From Hyphomicrobium sp. (GTDB taxonomy: Bacteria; Pseudomonadota; Alphaproteobacteria; Rhizobiales; Hyphomicrobiaceae): a stretch of DNA of 64,000 bases. The notes under the pieces are model-generated. The model made no database searches. It was not told where the DNA came from and saw only the letters and a list, made by a program, of their open reading frames with translations. Shown piece by piece: positions 28,829-37,301 of this stretch (positions are counted from its first letter, which is position 1; every line of letters starts with the position of its first letter). Made by a program: the position numbers and the translations under genes. Location: the NCBI GenBank assembly GCA_017512425.1, contig JAFWGI010000015.1, positions 124,001 through 188,000 of the forward strand, written 5' to 3'.

Positions 28829-28843
28829 ATTGCCAACGGCAAT
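28829..28843. promoter_or_regulatory. Palindrome upstream of msrB
   Basis: ATTGCC, AAC, GGCAAT: a perfect 6-bp inverted repeat with a 3-bp centre, 84 bp before the msrB start in the 160-bp gap after egtD. It could be an operator for a separate msrB promoter. No matching copy elsewhere in the window was noticed. Confidence 0.3.
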
Positions 28844-28926
28844 AGGAACTATTCCCACCATGTATTGGTAACGCAGACACACGTGTTCCATATGGGATGA
28901 AGCGAACATCATATGGAGGCACGATT

Positions 28927-29382
28927 ATGAGTAGATATCAGAAGAGTGCAGAAGCTGTCGCGAAGTTGACGCCGGAACAGCGAAGGGTGACGCAGCAGGA
29001 CGGCACTGAGCGCGCCTTCACTGGTGCCTATTGGAACAACAAGGAGCCCGGCCTCTACGTGGATGTTGTCTCCGGAGAACCGCTGTTTGCGTCGGTCGAT
29101 AAGTTCGATAGCGGAACCGGATGGCCGAGCTTCACGCGCCCCGTCGACAAAGCCAATGTCGTTGAAAAGTCGGATGTTAGTCACGGCATGCGACGTGTCG
29201 AGGTGCGTTCCGCACACGGCGACAGCCATCTCGGTCACGTCTTCCCGGATGGACCACGTGATGCGGGTGGGATGCGCTACTGCATCAATTCAGCCTCGCT
29301 CCGCTTCATCCCTGTCGATAGCCTCGAGGCCGAAGGTTACGGCGAGTACGTTTCACTTTTCAGAAGTAAGGCGGCATCCTAA
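28927..29382 (+). CDS. msrB: Peptide-methionine (R)-S-oxide reductase MsrB
   Basis: 151 residues from the ATG at 28927, preceded by GGAGG. The family core is present: [30 protein letters not shown] and the catalytic Cys in [12 protein letters not shown]. The two CxxC zinc pairs of many MsrB proteins are absent ([11 protein letters not shown] instead of a Cys pair), so this is a zinc-free form. It repairs Met-R-sulfoxide using thioredoxin. msrA follows after 23 bp. Confidence 0.95.
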   Translation: MSRYQKSAEAVAKLTPEQRRVTQQDGTERAFTGAYWNNKEPGLYVDVVSGEPLFASVDKFDSGTGWPSFTRPVDKANVVEKSDVSHGMRRVEVRSAHGDSHLGHVFPDGPRDAGGMRYCINSASLRFIPVDSLEAEGYGEYVSLFRSKAAS

Positions 29383-29405
29383 CCGTTGCTACTCAGGAGT
29401 TAAAT

Positions 29406-29933
29406 ATGTCAGATCGTACGGAACGCGCGGTCCTCGCTGGCGGTTGCTTTTGGGGAATGCAACAACTGATCCGGCGCCGGCCGGGCGTGTTGTCGACTCG
29501 GGTGGGCTACACCGGCGGGGATATCCCGAAAGCGACCTATCGCAACCATGGTACGCACGCCGAGGGCATCGAAATCATTTTCGATCCCGAGGTTACAAGC
29601 TATCGCGACATCCTGGAGTATTTTTTCCAGATCCACGACCCGTCGACGCCGGAGCGGCAGGGTAACGACAAAGGTTCCAGCTATCGCTCAGGGATCTACT
29701 ACACGAGTGAGGCTCAGGCCCGTGTCGCTGCGGAAGTCATTGCTGACGTCGACGCGAGCGGGCTTTGGCCGGGCAAGGTTGTGACGGAGGTGAAGCCTGC
29801 TGGTGATTTCTGGGAGGCTGAGCCAGAGCATCAGGACTATCTGGAGCGGCGCCCGAACGGGTACACGTGCCATTATCCGCGCCCCGGTTGGAAGCTGCCC
29901 CGCAAGTCTCGCCATACGCCGAGTGCAGCGTGA
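29406..29933 (+). CDS. msrA: Peptide-methionine (S)-S-oxide reductase MsrA
   Basis: 175 residues with the catalytic GGCFWGMQ motif at residues 12-19, [34 protein letters not shown] and [10 protein letters not shown], all standard. The only later cysteine is in [11 protein letters not shown], a likely resolving residue. It reduces Met-S-sulfoxide, complementing msrB 23 bp upstream. Confidence 0.96.
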   Translation: MSDRTERAVLAGGCFWGMQQLIRRRPGVLSTRVGYTGGDIPKATYRNHGTHAEGIEIIFDPEVTSYRDILEYFFQIHDPSTPERQGNDKGSSYRSGIYYTSEAQARVAAEVIADVDASGLWPGKVVTEVKPAGDFWEAEPEHQDYLERRPNGYTCHYPRPGWKLPRKSRHTPSAA

Positions 29934-29947
29934 TTGAGTTGGGGTGA

Positions 29948-29973
29948 GGCAATGCATGGAGACGTGCATTGCC
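29948..29973. terminator. Stem-loop after msrA
   Basis: GGCAATGCA and TGCATTGCC form a perfect 9-bp stem with an 8-base loop, 14 bp after the msrA stop. There is no T-run, so it is not a classical intrinsic terminator; it could stabilise the 3' end or be a Rho-assisted terminator. Confidence 0.4.
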
Positions 29974-30184
29974 CCGACAGGAGGTTTGATGTCCATCTGA
30001 ATTGTCGGCCAAGTTCGCTCCAGTCCGAGCTCGCGTAACTCAGGTGCGGCTGGATCGGTGATCAGTGGCGCGGTTCACCGGCCTTAAATGGTCGGCAAGC
30101 TGATAGACATTTGCTCGAAGACTTCGCCTTTTAACGTTGTCAGCGGCTGACAGACAGTTACACAGAATAAAAAGGGCTAGCATC

Positions 30185-31675
30185 ATGCCGGGTGAAGCGA
30201 CGAGATCTATTGCGCCAAAATTCGACAATAGCTACGCACGCGACCTTGAGGGCCTGTATGTGGAGTGGCAGCCGAGTGCGGCGCCAGCACCCCAACTCGT
30301 CGCGATAAACGAGGCGCTTGGCGAGAAGCTCGGCTTCGATCTCGGCGCATCGTCGACGGAACAGATGGCTGCTATACTTTCCGGCAAGCAGCTTCCCGAT
30401 GGTGCGAGGCCGCTCGCTCAGGCCTACGCTGGACACCAATTCGGAGGCTTGTCGCCGCAGCTCGGCGATGGTCGTGCCGTTCTCCTCGGCGAAATCATCG
30501 GGCTCGACGGCGGACGGCTCGATATCCAATTGAAGGGATCCGGCCGCACCCCGTTCTCGCGCAGTGGCGACGGCAAGGCGACACTTGGTCCCATGCTACG
30601 CGAATATTTGATGAGTGAAGCTATGCACGCCTTGGGCGTGCCGACGACGAGGGCCCTCGCGGTAACGACGACCGGCGAACAGGTGCTTCGAGACCGGCCG
30701 CTTCCCGGGGCGGTTCTCGCGCGCGTCGCCGCGAGCCACATCAGGGTTGGAACGTTCGAGTTCTTTGCCTTGCGTCGGGACGAAGAAAAGCTCAGGCGCC
30801 TGGCCGACTACAGCATTGCCAGACACTATCCGGAGTTGGCGGAGCGCGACGACAAGTACCTAGCATTCTTCGATGCAGTGGTCGAAGCACAGGCGTCACT
30901 GTTGGCCAAGTGGATGCTTGTGGGTTTCGTGCACGGCGTCATGAACACGGACAACATGACGATCTCCGGCGAGACCATCGACTACGGTCCCTGCGCCTTC
31001 CTCGACCACTATGATCCCAATGCCGTGTTTAGTTCGATCGACAGAGGCGGGCGCTATGCCTACGCCAATCAGCCAGTTATCGCGCAATGGAATCTCACGC
31101 GGTTTGCGGAGACGCTGATCCCGCTCATCGGCGATGATGCCGAGGAAGCGCGACGCCAGCTCATGAACGTGATCGACAGTTACCCGAACCGCTATCTCCA
31201 GCATTGGCTGGGTGGCATGCGCTCTAAGCTTGGACTGTTGACAGATCAGGATGGAGACCTAGAGCTGGTCAATGGGCTCTATGATGTCATGACCGATCAG
31301 AATGTCGACTTCACGCTCGTGTTCCGCCGCATGTCGGGAGTACTACGTGGCGACAGTGGCCCGGTGCGCACCTTGTTTTCGAATCCGGAAAAATTGGCGT
31401 CTTGGATGGCGCGCTACGAGCGCCGTCAGTTTTTGGAAGCATTGCCACGGTCCGTGCGCGCGGACGGGATGGATCGCGTCAACCCGATCTACATTCCGCG
31501 CAATCAAAAGGTCGAAGAGGTTCTTGCCATCGCCGTCGAGAATGGAGATTTCGTGCCATTCAAGAACTTCATGAAGGCTTTGTCGAAGCCGTTTTCCGAG
31601 CGGCCGGAACTTGAAGTATACACGAAGCTACCACCGACCGGTGCCCCAGCCCACGTGACGTTCTGCGGGACGTAA
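30185..31675 (+). CDS. selO: SelO/YdiU protein adenylyltransferase
   Basis: 496 residues from the ATG at 30185. The SelO pseudokinase fold is clear: LAQAYAGHQFGGLSPQLGDG, GEIIGLDGGRLDIQLKGSG, GVPTTRALAVTTTGEQVL, HGVMNTDNMTISGETIDYGP and a C-terminal VTFCGT with the conserved Cys. SelO binds ATP in a flipped pose and AMPylates Ser/Thr/Tyr of metabolic enzymes, linked in E. coli to glutathionylation under oxidative stress. That role fits its position between Msr and disulfide oxidoreductase genes. Confidence 0.95.
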   Translation: MPGEATRSIAPKFDNSYARDLEGLYVEWQPSAAPAPQLVAINEALGEKLGFDLGASSTEQMAAILSGKQLPDGARPLAQAYAGHQFGGLSPQLGDGRAVLLGEIIGLDGGRLDIQLKGSGRTPFSRSGDGKATLGPMLREYLMSEAMHALGVPTTRALAVTTTGEQVLRDRPLPGAVLARVAASHIRVGTFEFFALRRDEEKLRRLADYSIARHYPELAERDDKYLAFFDAVVEAQASLLAKWMLVGFVHGVMNTDNMTISGETIDYGPCAFLDHYDPNAVFSSIDRGGRYAYANQPVIAQWNLTRFAETLIPLIGDDAEEARRQLMNVIDSYPNRYLQHWLGGMRSKLGLLTDQDGDLELVNGLYDVMTDQNVDFTLVFRRMSGVLRGDSGPVRTLFSNPEKLASWMARYERRQFLEALPRSVRADGMDRVNPIYIPRNQKVEEVLAIAVENGDFVPFKNFMKALSKPFSERPELEVYTKLPPTGAPAHVTFCGT

Positions 31676-31697
31676 GGCCATCGCTCTGGCAATGGCC
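31676..31697. terminator. Short stem-loop after selO
   Basis: GGCCAT and ATGGCC form a 6-bp stem around a 10-base loop, starting directly after the selO stop codon. No T-tract follows, so termination is uncertain. Confidence 0.3.
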
Positions 31698-31735
31698 GCA
31701 TGCAACCCTCGATCTTGGACTCCTAGGAGACATTA

Positions 31736-32017
31736 ATGCGCGCTATTTGGAATGGAACGGTCATCGCTGAAAGCGACAAGACTGTTGTCGTTGAGGGCAA
31801 CCATTACTTTCCTCCCGGCTCACTGGTGGCCAAGCATTTTCGCGAGAACCTCGCCACCACGGCTTGCCCCTGGAAGGGAACGGCGAATTATTTTGACGTC
31901 GTTGTCGGGGACAAGGTCAACGAACGCGCCGCCTGGGTCTACAAGACGCCAAAAGAAGCCGCCAGGAACATCACTAATTACGTCGCATTTTGGCGGGGTG
32001 TTGAAGTAAGGGCATGA
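31736..32017 (+). CDS. DUF427-domain protein
   Basis: 93 residues, one DUF427 domain: MRAIWNGTVIAESDKTVVVE, YFPPGSLVAKHF and the conserved TACPWKGTANYFDV with its Cys-Pro-Trp. The fold is a small beta-tent of unknown biochemical role, frequently near redox or stress genes. An AGGAGAC ribosome site precedes it. It overlaps the start of the next gene by 4 bp (ATGA), so both are cotranscribed. Confidence 0.9.
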   Translation: MRAIWNGTVIAESDKTVVVEGNHYFPPGSLVAKHFRENLATTACPWKGTANYFDVVVGDKVNERAAWVYKTPKEAARNITNYVAFWRGVEVRA

Positions 32018-33462
32018 ACGATTCGGACCTGAAGCAATTCGACGATGTCATCATCGGATCCGGGCAAGCCGCACCGTCGCTCGCCGTTACCTTGGGTTCG
32101 CACGGCCGCAATGTAGCTTTGGTCGAGGGAAACGCTCTCGGCGGTTCTTGCGTCAACTATGGCTGCACACCCACTAAGACGCTGCGCAAATCAGCTCGCG
32201 TCGCCCATATGGTGCGAAATGCCGGCAGCTTTGGAGTGGATGTTCCCTGCTTTACCGTGAACTTTGCTGCCGCTATGGCGCGCATGCGAGATCGCGTTTC
32301 CACTTCGCGTGGCGGGCTTGAGCAGTGGCTCGCGTCGTCCAAAGGCGTTACCCCCATTTGGGGTTGGGCGTCATTTGATGGGCGGGACGGAGATCGATTC
32401 AAGATCAGGATCGGCGACCGGGCGATCACCGCTGGCAGAGTGTTCCTAAACACAGGTACGCGACCGTTTATTCCATCGATTCCAGGATTGGCGGAGAGCG
32501 GATACCTCGACAACGTTACGCTGCTGGATTTGAGCGAATTACCCCGTCATTTGATAGTGCTCGGAGGCAGCTACATCGGCCTTGAAATGGGACAGATCTT
32601 CCGCCGTCTGGGTTCCGACGTAACGATCATCGAAGCGGGCCCAGATGTCGCCTCCCGCGAGGACAATGATGTTTCGGAAGCCGTACGCAATTTCCTTGAC
32701 GCAGAGGGCATTAGAATTCTCCGCAACAGCGCGGTCGTCAAGATCCAGCGAACCGGCGCGAGCCGGATTGTCGAACTCGGAAATGGCGATCGCATTGAAG
32801 GTTCGCACATTCTCATCGCGACTGGCCGCTTGCCCAACACCGACCGCATCGCTCTTGAGTCTGTCGGTGTCGAGACGGATGAGCGCGGCTACGTTCCGAC
32901 TGATGATCACCTGCGCACGAATGTCCACGGTATCTGGGCCCTCGGTGACATCAACAAGCGTGGGGCGTTCACCCACACGAGTTACCATGACCATGAGATC
33001 GTCCTCGCCTCAATATCCGGTGCGGCGTCCAGCAAGGTCGCGCTGTACCAATGGAAAAGTGCAGCAGAGCGACCGCAAACCTATGCGATGTTCACCGATC
33101 CGCCACTTGGCAGGGTCGGCATGGGGCTTCGCGAGGCCAAAGCTGCTGCGAACTCCGGGCGCCGCATTCTCGTCGCCACTCATCAGATGGCTCAGATCAG
33201 CCGAGCCAAGGAAGAGAGCGAAACCTTCGGATTGATTCGACTAGTCGTAGATGCCGATACCGATAAATTTCTCGGTGCTACGGTGTTAGGCTTCAACGGT
33301 GACGAGATCATTGCGATCATCAGCAACTTCATGGCTTCGGGCTCAAGCTACCGCATCATGCAGCAAGCGCTACCAGTGCATCCGACCGTGGCAGAGTTCC
33401 TTCCGACCATATTGGCTAAGCTTGAACCGGTTCACGCGCAGTGTATGCAGGAGAATGCTTGA
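32014..33462 (+). CDS. FAD/NAD(P) disulfide oxidoreductase (MerA/Lpd-like)
   Basis: 482 residues. N-terminal FAD motif (IIGSGQAAPSLAVTLGSHG), redox-active disulfide GGSCVNYGCTPTKTL, NAD motif VLGGSYIGLEMGQIFRRLG, second FAD motif IWALGDI, and a dimerisation domain ending with the His-Pro pair ALPVHPTVAEFLPT. It belongs to the class I pyridine nucleotide-disulfide reductases. It lacks the extra C-terminal Cys pair and N-terminal domain of mercuric reductase, so it is not MerA proper; the substrate disulfide is unknown. In this setting reduction of a low-molecular-weight or ergothioneine-related disulfide is conceivable but unproven. Confidence 0.88.
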   Translation: MNDSDLKQFDDVIIGSGQAAPSLAVTLGSHGRNVALVEGNALGGSCVNYGCTPTKTLRKSARVAHMVRNAGSFGVDVPCFTVNFAAAMARMRDRVSTSRGGLEQWLASSKGVTPIWGWASFDGRDGDRFKIRIGDRAITAGRVFLNTGTRPFIPSIPGLAESGYLDNVTLLDLSELPRHLIVLGGSYIGLEMGQIFRRLGSDVTIIEAGPDVASREDNDVSEAVRNFLDAEGIRILRNSAVVKIQRTGASRIVELGNGDRIEGSHILIATGRLPNTDRIALESVGVETDERGYVPTDDHLRTNVHGIWALGDINKRGAFTHTSYHDHEIVLASISGAASSKVALYQWKSAAERPQTYAMFTDPPLGRVGMGLREAKAAANSGRRILVATHQMAQISRAKEESETFGLIRLVVDADTDKFLGATVLGFNGDEIIAIISNFMASGSSYRIMQQALPVHPTVAEFLPTILAKLEPVHAQCMQENA

Positions 33463-33472
33463 GACCGACCTG

Positions 33473-33751
33473 TCACGTCGCGATAAGCTCGATCCCAAGT
33501 ACGAAATCAACCACCCGATCGCTACTCATCTCGCAGGGTTTAAGCAGCGGTCCCGATGTTGGGGTGGTGTAGAGATTGAAGCTGATGACGTCGGTACCGG
33601 CTAGCTCCTCGGCATACACCTTTTCAATGCCGGGCAGTGGCCGTGTCACGCTGACACCATATAGCCGGCCTTGATAGCGACCATGCATGTACCCTGACGG
33701 AAAGCTTGCTAAGCGATCACGCAATTTTCGCAACTTCAGTTCAACCGTCAC
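33473..33751 (-). CDS. Small conserved protein of unknown function
   Basis: 92 residues (MTVELKLRKLRDRLASFPSG, HGRYQGRLYGVSVTR, AEELAGTDVISFNLY, LLKPCEMSSDRVVDFVLG). The pattern of alternating strands suggests a small alpha/beta fold, and I recall similar short proteins beside Msr genes in rhizobia, though I cannot name a family. It converges with the oxidoreductase, with 10 bp between stops. The region 33752-33908 upstream holds no other gene. Confidence 0.6.
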   Translation of the reverse strand: MTVELKLRKLRDRLASFPSGYMHGRYQGRLYGVSVTRPLPGIEKVYAEELAGTDVISFNLYTTPTSGPLLKPCEMSSDRVVDFVLGIELIAT

Positions 33752-33908
33752 CAGCGCCTCGATCGATTGAGCATCCGCTGATTACAGCATAGCCGCTGCT
33801 GAAGAAGAGCATGTGGTTAGTCAACATAACATCCGGAGGCGACGATCTGCACTAGTTCGGCCCAACAGCTCTCGTCTTGCATTCCAAGCAATGCCGTCAA
33901 GGACTTGA

Positions 33909-33931
33909 AAGTATAACGCTTAGTTATTGGA
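33909..33931 (+). promoter_or_regulatory. Redox-region motif, copy 2 (upstream of P460 gene)
   Basis: AAGTAT, 6 variable bases, TAGTTATTGGA. In this copy the core is a perfect inverted repeat, ATAAC-N5-GTTAT, fitting the LysR T-N11-A pattern. It ends 62 bp before the first P460 start. Similarity to copy 3 continues downstream (GGAYGT, 2 bases, GTCGCYC). Confidence 0.65.
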
Positions 33932-33993
33932 TGTTAGTCGCTCAGTTTGCGAACATCATCTCCTGCAGCGTGGGACTCACAGGAGATCGTTGA

Positions 33994-34641
33994 ATGCATA
34001 AACATGGTGCAACTCAAGGGCTAAAGGTCGCCGGTTTCGCGGCGTGTGTTGTGCTGCTAGTCGGTGCTTTGACGAAGCGCGACACGTCTTCCGAAGCGAT
34101 GGCCGCTGACGGCGGTTACGAACTGACGACAATCGTGCCGCAATGGAATGAAAAGGGCGAGCTGTTGCTGCCCAAAGACTTCCGAGAGTGGGTCTTTATC
34201 GGGGCGCCATTGACCCCGAATGGACTCAACGATGGGAAGGCGAACTTCCCCGAATTTCACAACGTCTACGTCCAGCCAGAAGCTTTTAAGGCGTATCGCA
34301 AGACTGGCAAGTGGCCGACGGGTACGATGATGCTCAAGGAGCTCCAGCTGGTTGACGATCCTAAAGGAGAGTTTCCAGATGGGTCGCGGTTCGAGCCATC
34401 TGGCCGCGGATATTTTCCAGGACCCGTAAATGGTGTCGACGTGTCTGTGAAAGATCCTAAGCGCTTTCCGGAAAGCAACGGCTGGGGCTATTTCAACTTC
34501 AATCACAAGGCACCTCCCTACCTTAAGTCCACCGCGGCAAAACCGTTAGAGGAGTGTGCGGCTTGCCATATCGCTAATGCAGATGAAGATATGGTCTACA
34601 TGAAGCTGTACCGACCGATCGTTACTCCGCTTCCGGAGTGA
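33994..34641 (+). CDS. Cytochrome P460-family protein 1
   Basis: 215 residues, exported by an N-terminal hydrophobic segment (KVAGFAACVVLLVGALT). The P460 domain shows FREWVFIGAPLTPNGLN, FHNVYVQPEAFKAYRKTGKW and GTMMLKELQLV, then the c-type haem site CAACH near the C-terminus. Classical P460 proteins oxidise hydroxylamine or NO through a Lys-crosslinked haem; many family members have unknown substrates. It is followed by a paralogue and a b-type cytochrome, suggesting a periplasmic electron-transfer route to quinone. Confidence 0.88.
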   Translation: MHKHGATQGLKVAGFAACVVLLVGALTKRDTSSEAMAADGGYELTTIVPQWNEKGELLLPKDFREWVFIGAPLTPNGLNDGKANFPEFHNVYVQPEAFKAYRKTGKWPTGTMMLKELQLVDDPKGEFPDGSRFEPSGRGYFPGPVNGVDVSVKDPKRFPESNGWGYFNFNHKAPPYLKSTAAKPLEECAACHIANADEDMVYMKLYRPIVTPLPE

Positions 34642-34848
34642 TCGACGTCTCGTCAATAACCTGTACCCCACCAACCCGGAAGCGGGGGGACTCGCCGAGG
34701 TCCTCCGCTCCGTCGGTGGTTCAGAAATACGGCGCTGCTAACACAAATACCAAGTTAAACTCTTTCTGTAGCGACCAATGAGGCAGCCGACGTTGGTCAT
34801 TTTCTGCGCAACGGACGTTGGCAGTACTCAACGAGGATCGAAGTCGTA

Positions 34849-35463
34849 ATGACAACGCGGATGGCAAAATATCTCGGCTTCGCAATCTTTTCAGGCTTGC
34901 TCGTGTTGGGCGTTCTTCCAGAACGCACGACTGTGAAGGCCAGAGAACCGAGCTCTCCGGAATCCGCCTTCGGCACCTACGTAGATGCAAAGGGCAATAT
35001 CACTTTGCCGCCTAACTTCCTAATTGATTGGCCGTCCATGGGGTCGTGGTCTGTTCTGGAAAACGGCACAATTGCTGACATACACAATGTGTATGCACCC
35101 CGATCTGTGATCGAGTACTACAGAAAAAATCATGAGTTTCCTGATGGTGCCATTATCGTGAAGGAGGTGCGTCATGCTCGCGGCGCACCCCACACCACAG
35201 GCGAAGCCTTTTGGGTTGACGACGTAAAAGTCTGGTTTGTGATGGTCCGGGACCGGCAGGGGCGTTTCCCGGAGAATCCCCTTTGGGGGGAAGGCTGGGG
35301 ATGGGCTTTGTTTAAAGGTGGTGATCCAACGAAACAGGTTGCAACCAACTACAAGGATGATTGTCTCCAGTGCCACGTTCCAGCGAAAGATAACGAGTGG
35401 ATCTACGTCTATGCTTACCCCGTTTTGGGTGACGACGTTGTAAAGCACGCGCCCCCGCGGTAA
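34849..35463 (+). CDS. Cytochrome P460-family protein 2
   Basis: 204 residues; signal-like N-terminus (YLGFAIFSGLLVLGVLP), P460-domain features (LIDWPSMGSWSVLENGTIAD, IHNVYAPRSVIEYYRKNHEF, FPDGAIIVKEVRHA) and haem site CLQCH at about residue 180. It is a divergent paralogue of the preceding gene, 207 bp downstream; that gap (34642-34848) has no gene. Two different P460 proteins side by side may act as a pair or on different substrates. Confidence 0.87.
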   Translation: MTTRMAKYLGFAIFSGLLVLGVLPERTTVKAREPSSPESAFGTYVDAKGNITLPPNFLIDWPSMGSWSVLENGTIADIHNVYAPRSVIEYYRKNHEFPDGAIIVKEVRHARGAPHTTGEAFWVDDVKVWFVMVRDRQGRFPENPLWGEGWGWALFKGGDPTKQVATNYKDDCLQCHVPAKDNEWIYVYAYPVLGDDVVKHAPPR

Positions 35464-35664
35464 CCGCTCTTGATGACACGGCCAGGGCTAAGCGAGGTCA
35501 ACACGGCGGCTCCGCGAGCTCACACTCAAGGACTGTATCACCAAGATCCGATAGGTTGTGGCAGACGGAAATTCCCTTAGTGGATCTTTATTTCACGGGG
35601 TTAGCGTCGTAGGCGGCATGCTCATGCCATTGACCTGCACAGATTGGGCGGCCGCAACGATACT

Positions 35665-36219
35665 ATGTACGGCTCACACATGACAAAACCGCGGTTGGTT
35701 CGGATGGCGCACTGGAGTACGGCGCTCTTATTCACCGTAGTGGTCGGGGCAGCATATTCGGCATTTGACTTCACATTGAACACACCGCGGCTGTTCGATC
35801 GCGAGTCTATGTTTATCGTCCATCGGTTGACGGGCCTTTTGACGGCTCTGATTTCGGTGATTTGGCTTCTGGCGCGTGTAAAGTTCATTGTCTGCAGCGC
35901 ACGAAAGAGTGTACGGGAGATGTTGGCGTCCGCTTGGCACCTTTTGCTACTGGCACTAATGATCGTGACAGCCCTCCTCGCGTGGACAGCAAGAGGCAGT
36001 GGCGAGCGTTTTGGAGAGATGTTTTCGGTATTTCCGAAGTTCAATTTGGTCTCTAGGGCGGCTGAAGAGCATGTTCACATTATGCTTGCTTGGCACAAGA
36101 CCTTGGCATGGTGTCTGATTGTCTCGGTGGTCATTCATGTTCTCGCGGCGCTTGTTCATGCCGTCATTATGCGAGATGGCTTGCTTGCATCAATGGTAGG
36201 CCGTCGCTTGCATCGGTAG
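35665..36219 (+). CDS. Cytochrome b561-type membrane protein
   Basis: About 184 residues from the ATG at 35665 (or 35680; an upstream TTG looks unlikely). Four membrane helices carry candidate haem-b ligands: RMAHWSTALLF, FIVHRLTGLLT, HIMLAWHKTLAW and VVIHVLAALVHAVI. This is the CybB-like b561 family, which passes electrons between quinone and periplasmic carriers. Immediate position after two P460 c-haem proteins suggests it connects them to the quinone pool. Confidence 0.85.
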   Translation: MYGSHMTKPRLVRMAHWSTALLFTVVVGAAYSAFDFTLNTPRLFDRESMFIVHRLTGLLTALISVIWLLARVKFIVCSARKSVREMLASAWHLLLLALMIVTALLAWTARGSGERFGEMFSVFPKFNLVSRAAEEHVHIMLAWHKTLAWCLIVSVVIHVLAALVHAVIMRDGLLASMVGRRLHR

Positions 36220-36263
36220 ATCCCGCGCGTCGTTTGGACCGACGCAAACAGCCAAGTCTATGT

Positions 36264-36285
36264 CCCCTCCGCTCAGAGGGAGGGG
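36264..36285. terminator. GC-rich stem-loop after cytochrome b561
   Basis: CCCCTCC pairs with GGAGGGG across an 8-base loop, 44 bp after the stop codon. It is stable but lacks a T-tract. It is a plausible end for the P460-b561 transcript. From 36286 to 36453 no gene is evident. Confidence 0.4.
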
Positions 36286-36453
36286 TCCTAAGCTGGTTGT
36301 ATGCTACTGAGCGTTGGTCACGGCAACCCCCAGATGATGGGCGTGGAACTCTTCCAGCGTCCGATAAGCGCTAACCGAGTGCGGACGCACATCAATGCAG
36401 TCACCGCGCCAGCGACTCAGCACGGCTCAAGCTTCAAAATCCGACAGGCATAG

Positions 36454-36476
36454 AAGTATTCGGTTTAGTTATTGGA
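36454..36476 (+). promoter_or_regulatory. Redox-region motif, copy 3 (upstream of thioredoxin-like gene)
   Basis: AAGTAT, 6 variable bases, TAGTTATTGGA, sharing all fixed bases with the copies at 26374 and 33909. It lies 202 bp before the start at 36679, so the leader would be long or a closer promoter exists. The nearby LysR gene is the natural candidate regulator. Confidence 0.6.
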
Positions 36477-36678
36477 CGTGCGTCGCCCGCGGTGCCACAT
36501 CTTAATCAGTGCACGCGGCGGTGTTCAACGGTCGACATTGCAACTGCTCTACCCCTGCCACTTTCCGCGCCACGATTTGCAGCCATCTCGAACGGATCAT
36601 TCAGAATCCGGGGCGGCCTGAGGTGGCCCGCAGTAGGCCGAAGCTCTCATACGTCATTGCAACGGAAGGAGACATTGA

Positions 36679-37221
36679 ATGTCAGTGGGAATTATCGGCA
36701 AGTCGGCACCCGAGCTGCGCGTATCCTTCTGGATCGATGAGACCGGGGCGCGGCGCGAGCCCTTAAAGCTTGCTGATCTGGGCCCGGGCTACAAGGTGCT
36801 CTATTGTTTTCAGGATTGGTGCCCAGGATGTCACTCGCGCGGTTTTCCGACCTTAAAGCGACTGGTGGAGCAGCTGAGCGACAATGGTTTCGGCTTCGCG
36901 GTGATTCAGACGGTATTCGAAGGCGCTGATCAGAACACGCTGGAAAAGCTCCGCGTCAACCAGGAGACTTACGATTTGCGTGTCCCGTTCGGTCACGACC
37001 CTGCGCCGGCGGGAAGGCGATACCCGACAGTCATGGAGGATTATCGCACTGCAGGAACACCCTGGTTCATCGTCATCAATCCTGCAGGTGAGGTCGCTTA
37101 CAATGACTTTCAGCTCGATACGGGTCGCTTTGCTGCCGCTCTAGAGCGGGAGGCGATACCTGACGGTGCCAAGAACTACGTCAGCCATGAGCGTTCCTTC
37201 CCTTCTTTGCGTAGATCATGA
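36679..37221 (+). CDS. Thioredoxin-fold (peroxiredoxin/TlpA-like) protein
   Basis: 180 residues, no signal peptide, with a WCPGCHSRGFP active site in YCFQDWCPGCHSRGF. The CPGC pair after a Trp indicates a redox-active thioredoxin fold, and the conserved cis-Pro region is AGTPWFIVINPAGEVAY. It is a cytoplasmic disulfide reductase or peroxiredoxin-like enzyme. AAGGAGA ribosome site precedes the ATG. It converges on the LysR gene. Confidence 0.87.
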   Translation: MSVGIIGKSAPELRVSFWIDETGARREPLKLADLGPGYKVLYCFQDWCPGCHSRGFPTLKRLVEQLSDNGFGFAVIQTVFEGADQNTLEKLRVNQETYDLRVPFGHDPAPAGRRYPTVMEDYRTAGTPWFIVINPAGEVAYNDFQLDTGRFAAALEREAIPDGAKNYVSHERSFPSLRRS

Positions 37222-37301
37222 GTAGCTGTTGAAAGCAGTCCCACAATTTCACCGAGAAAGTGCGTCTGATCTTCGATTGGCGGCACAGCAGTGACGGGCC
37301 G

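Noticed and set aside
32014..33462. Mercuric reductase
   Set aside because: It lacks the N-terminal metal-binding domain and the C-terminal Cys pair; no other mer genes are present.
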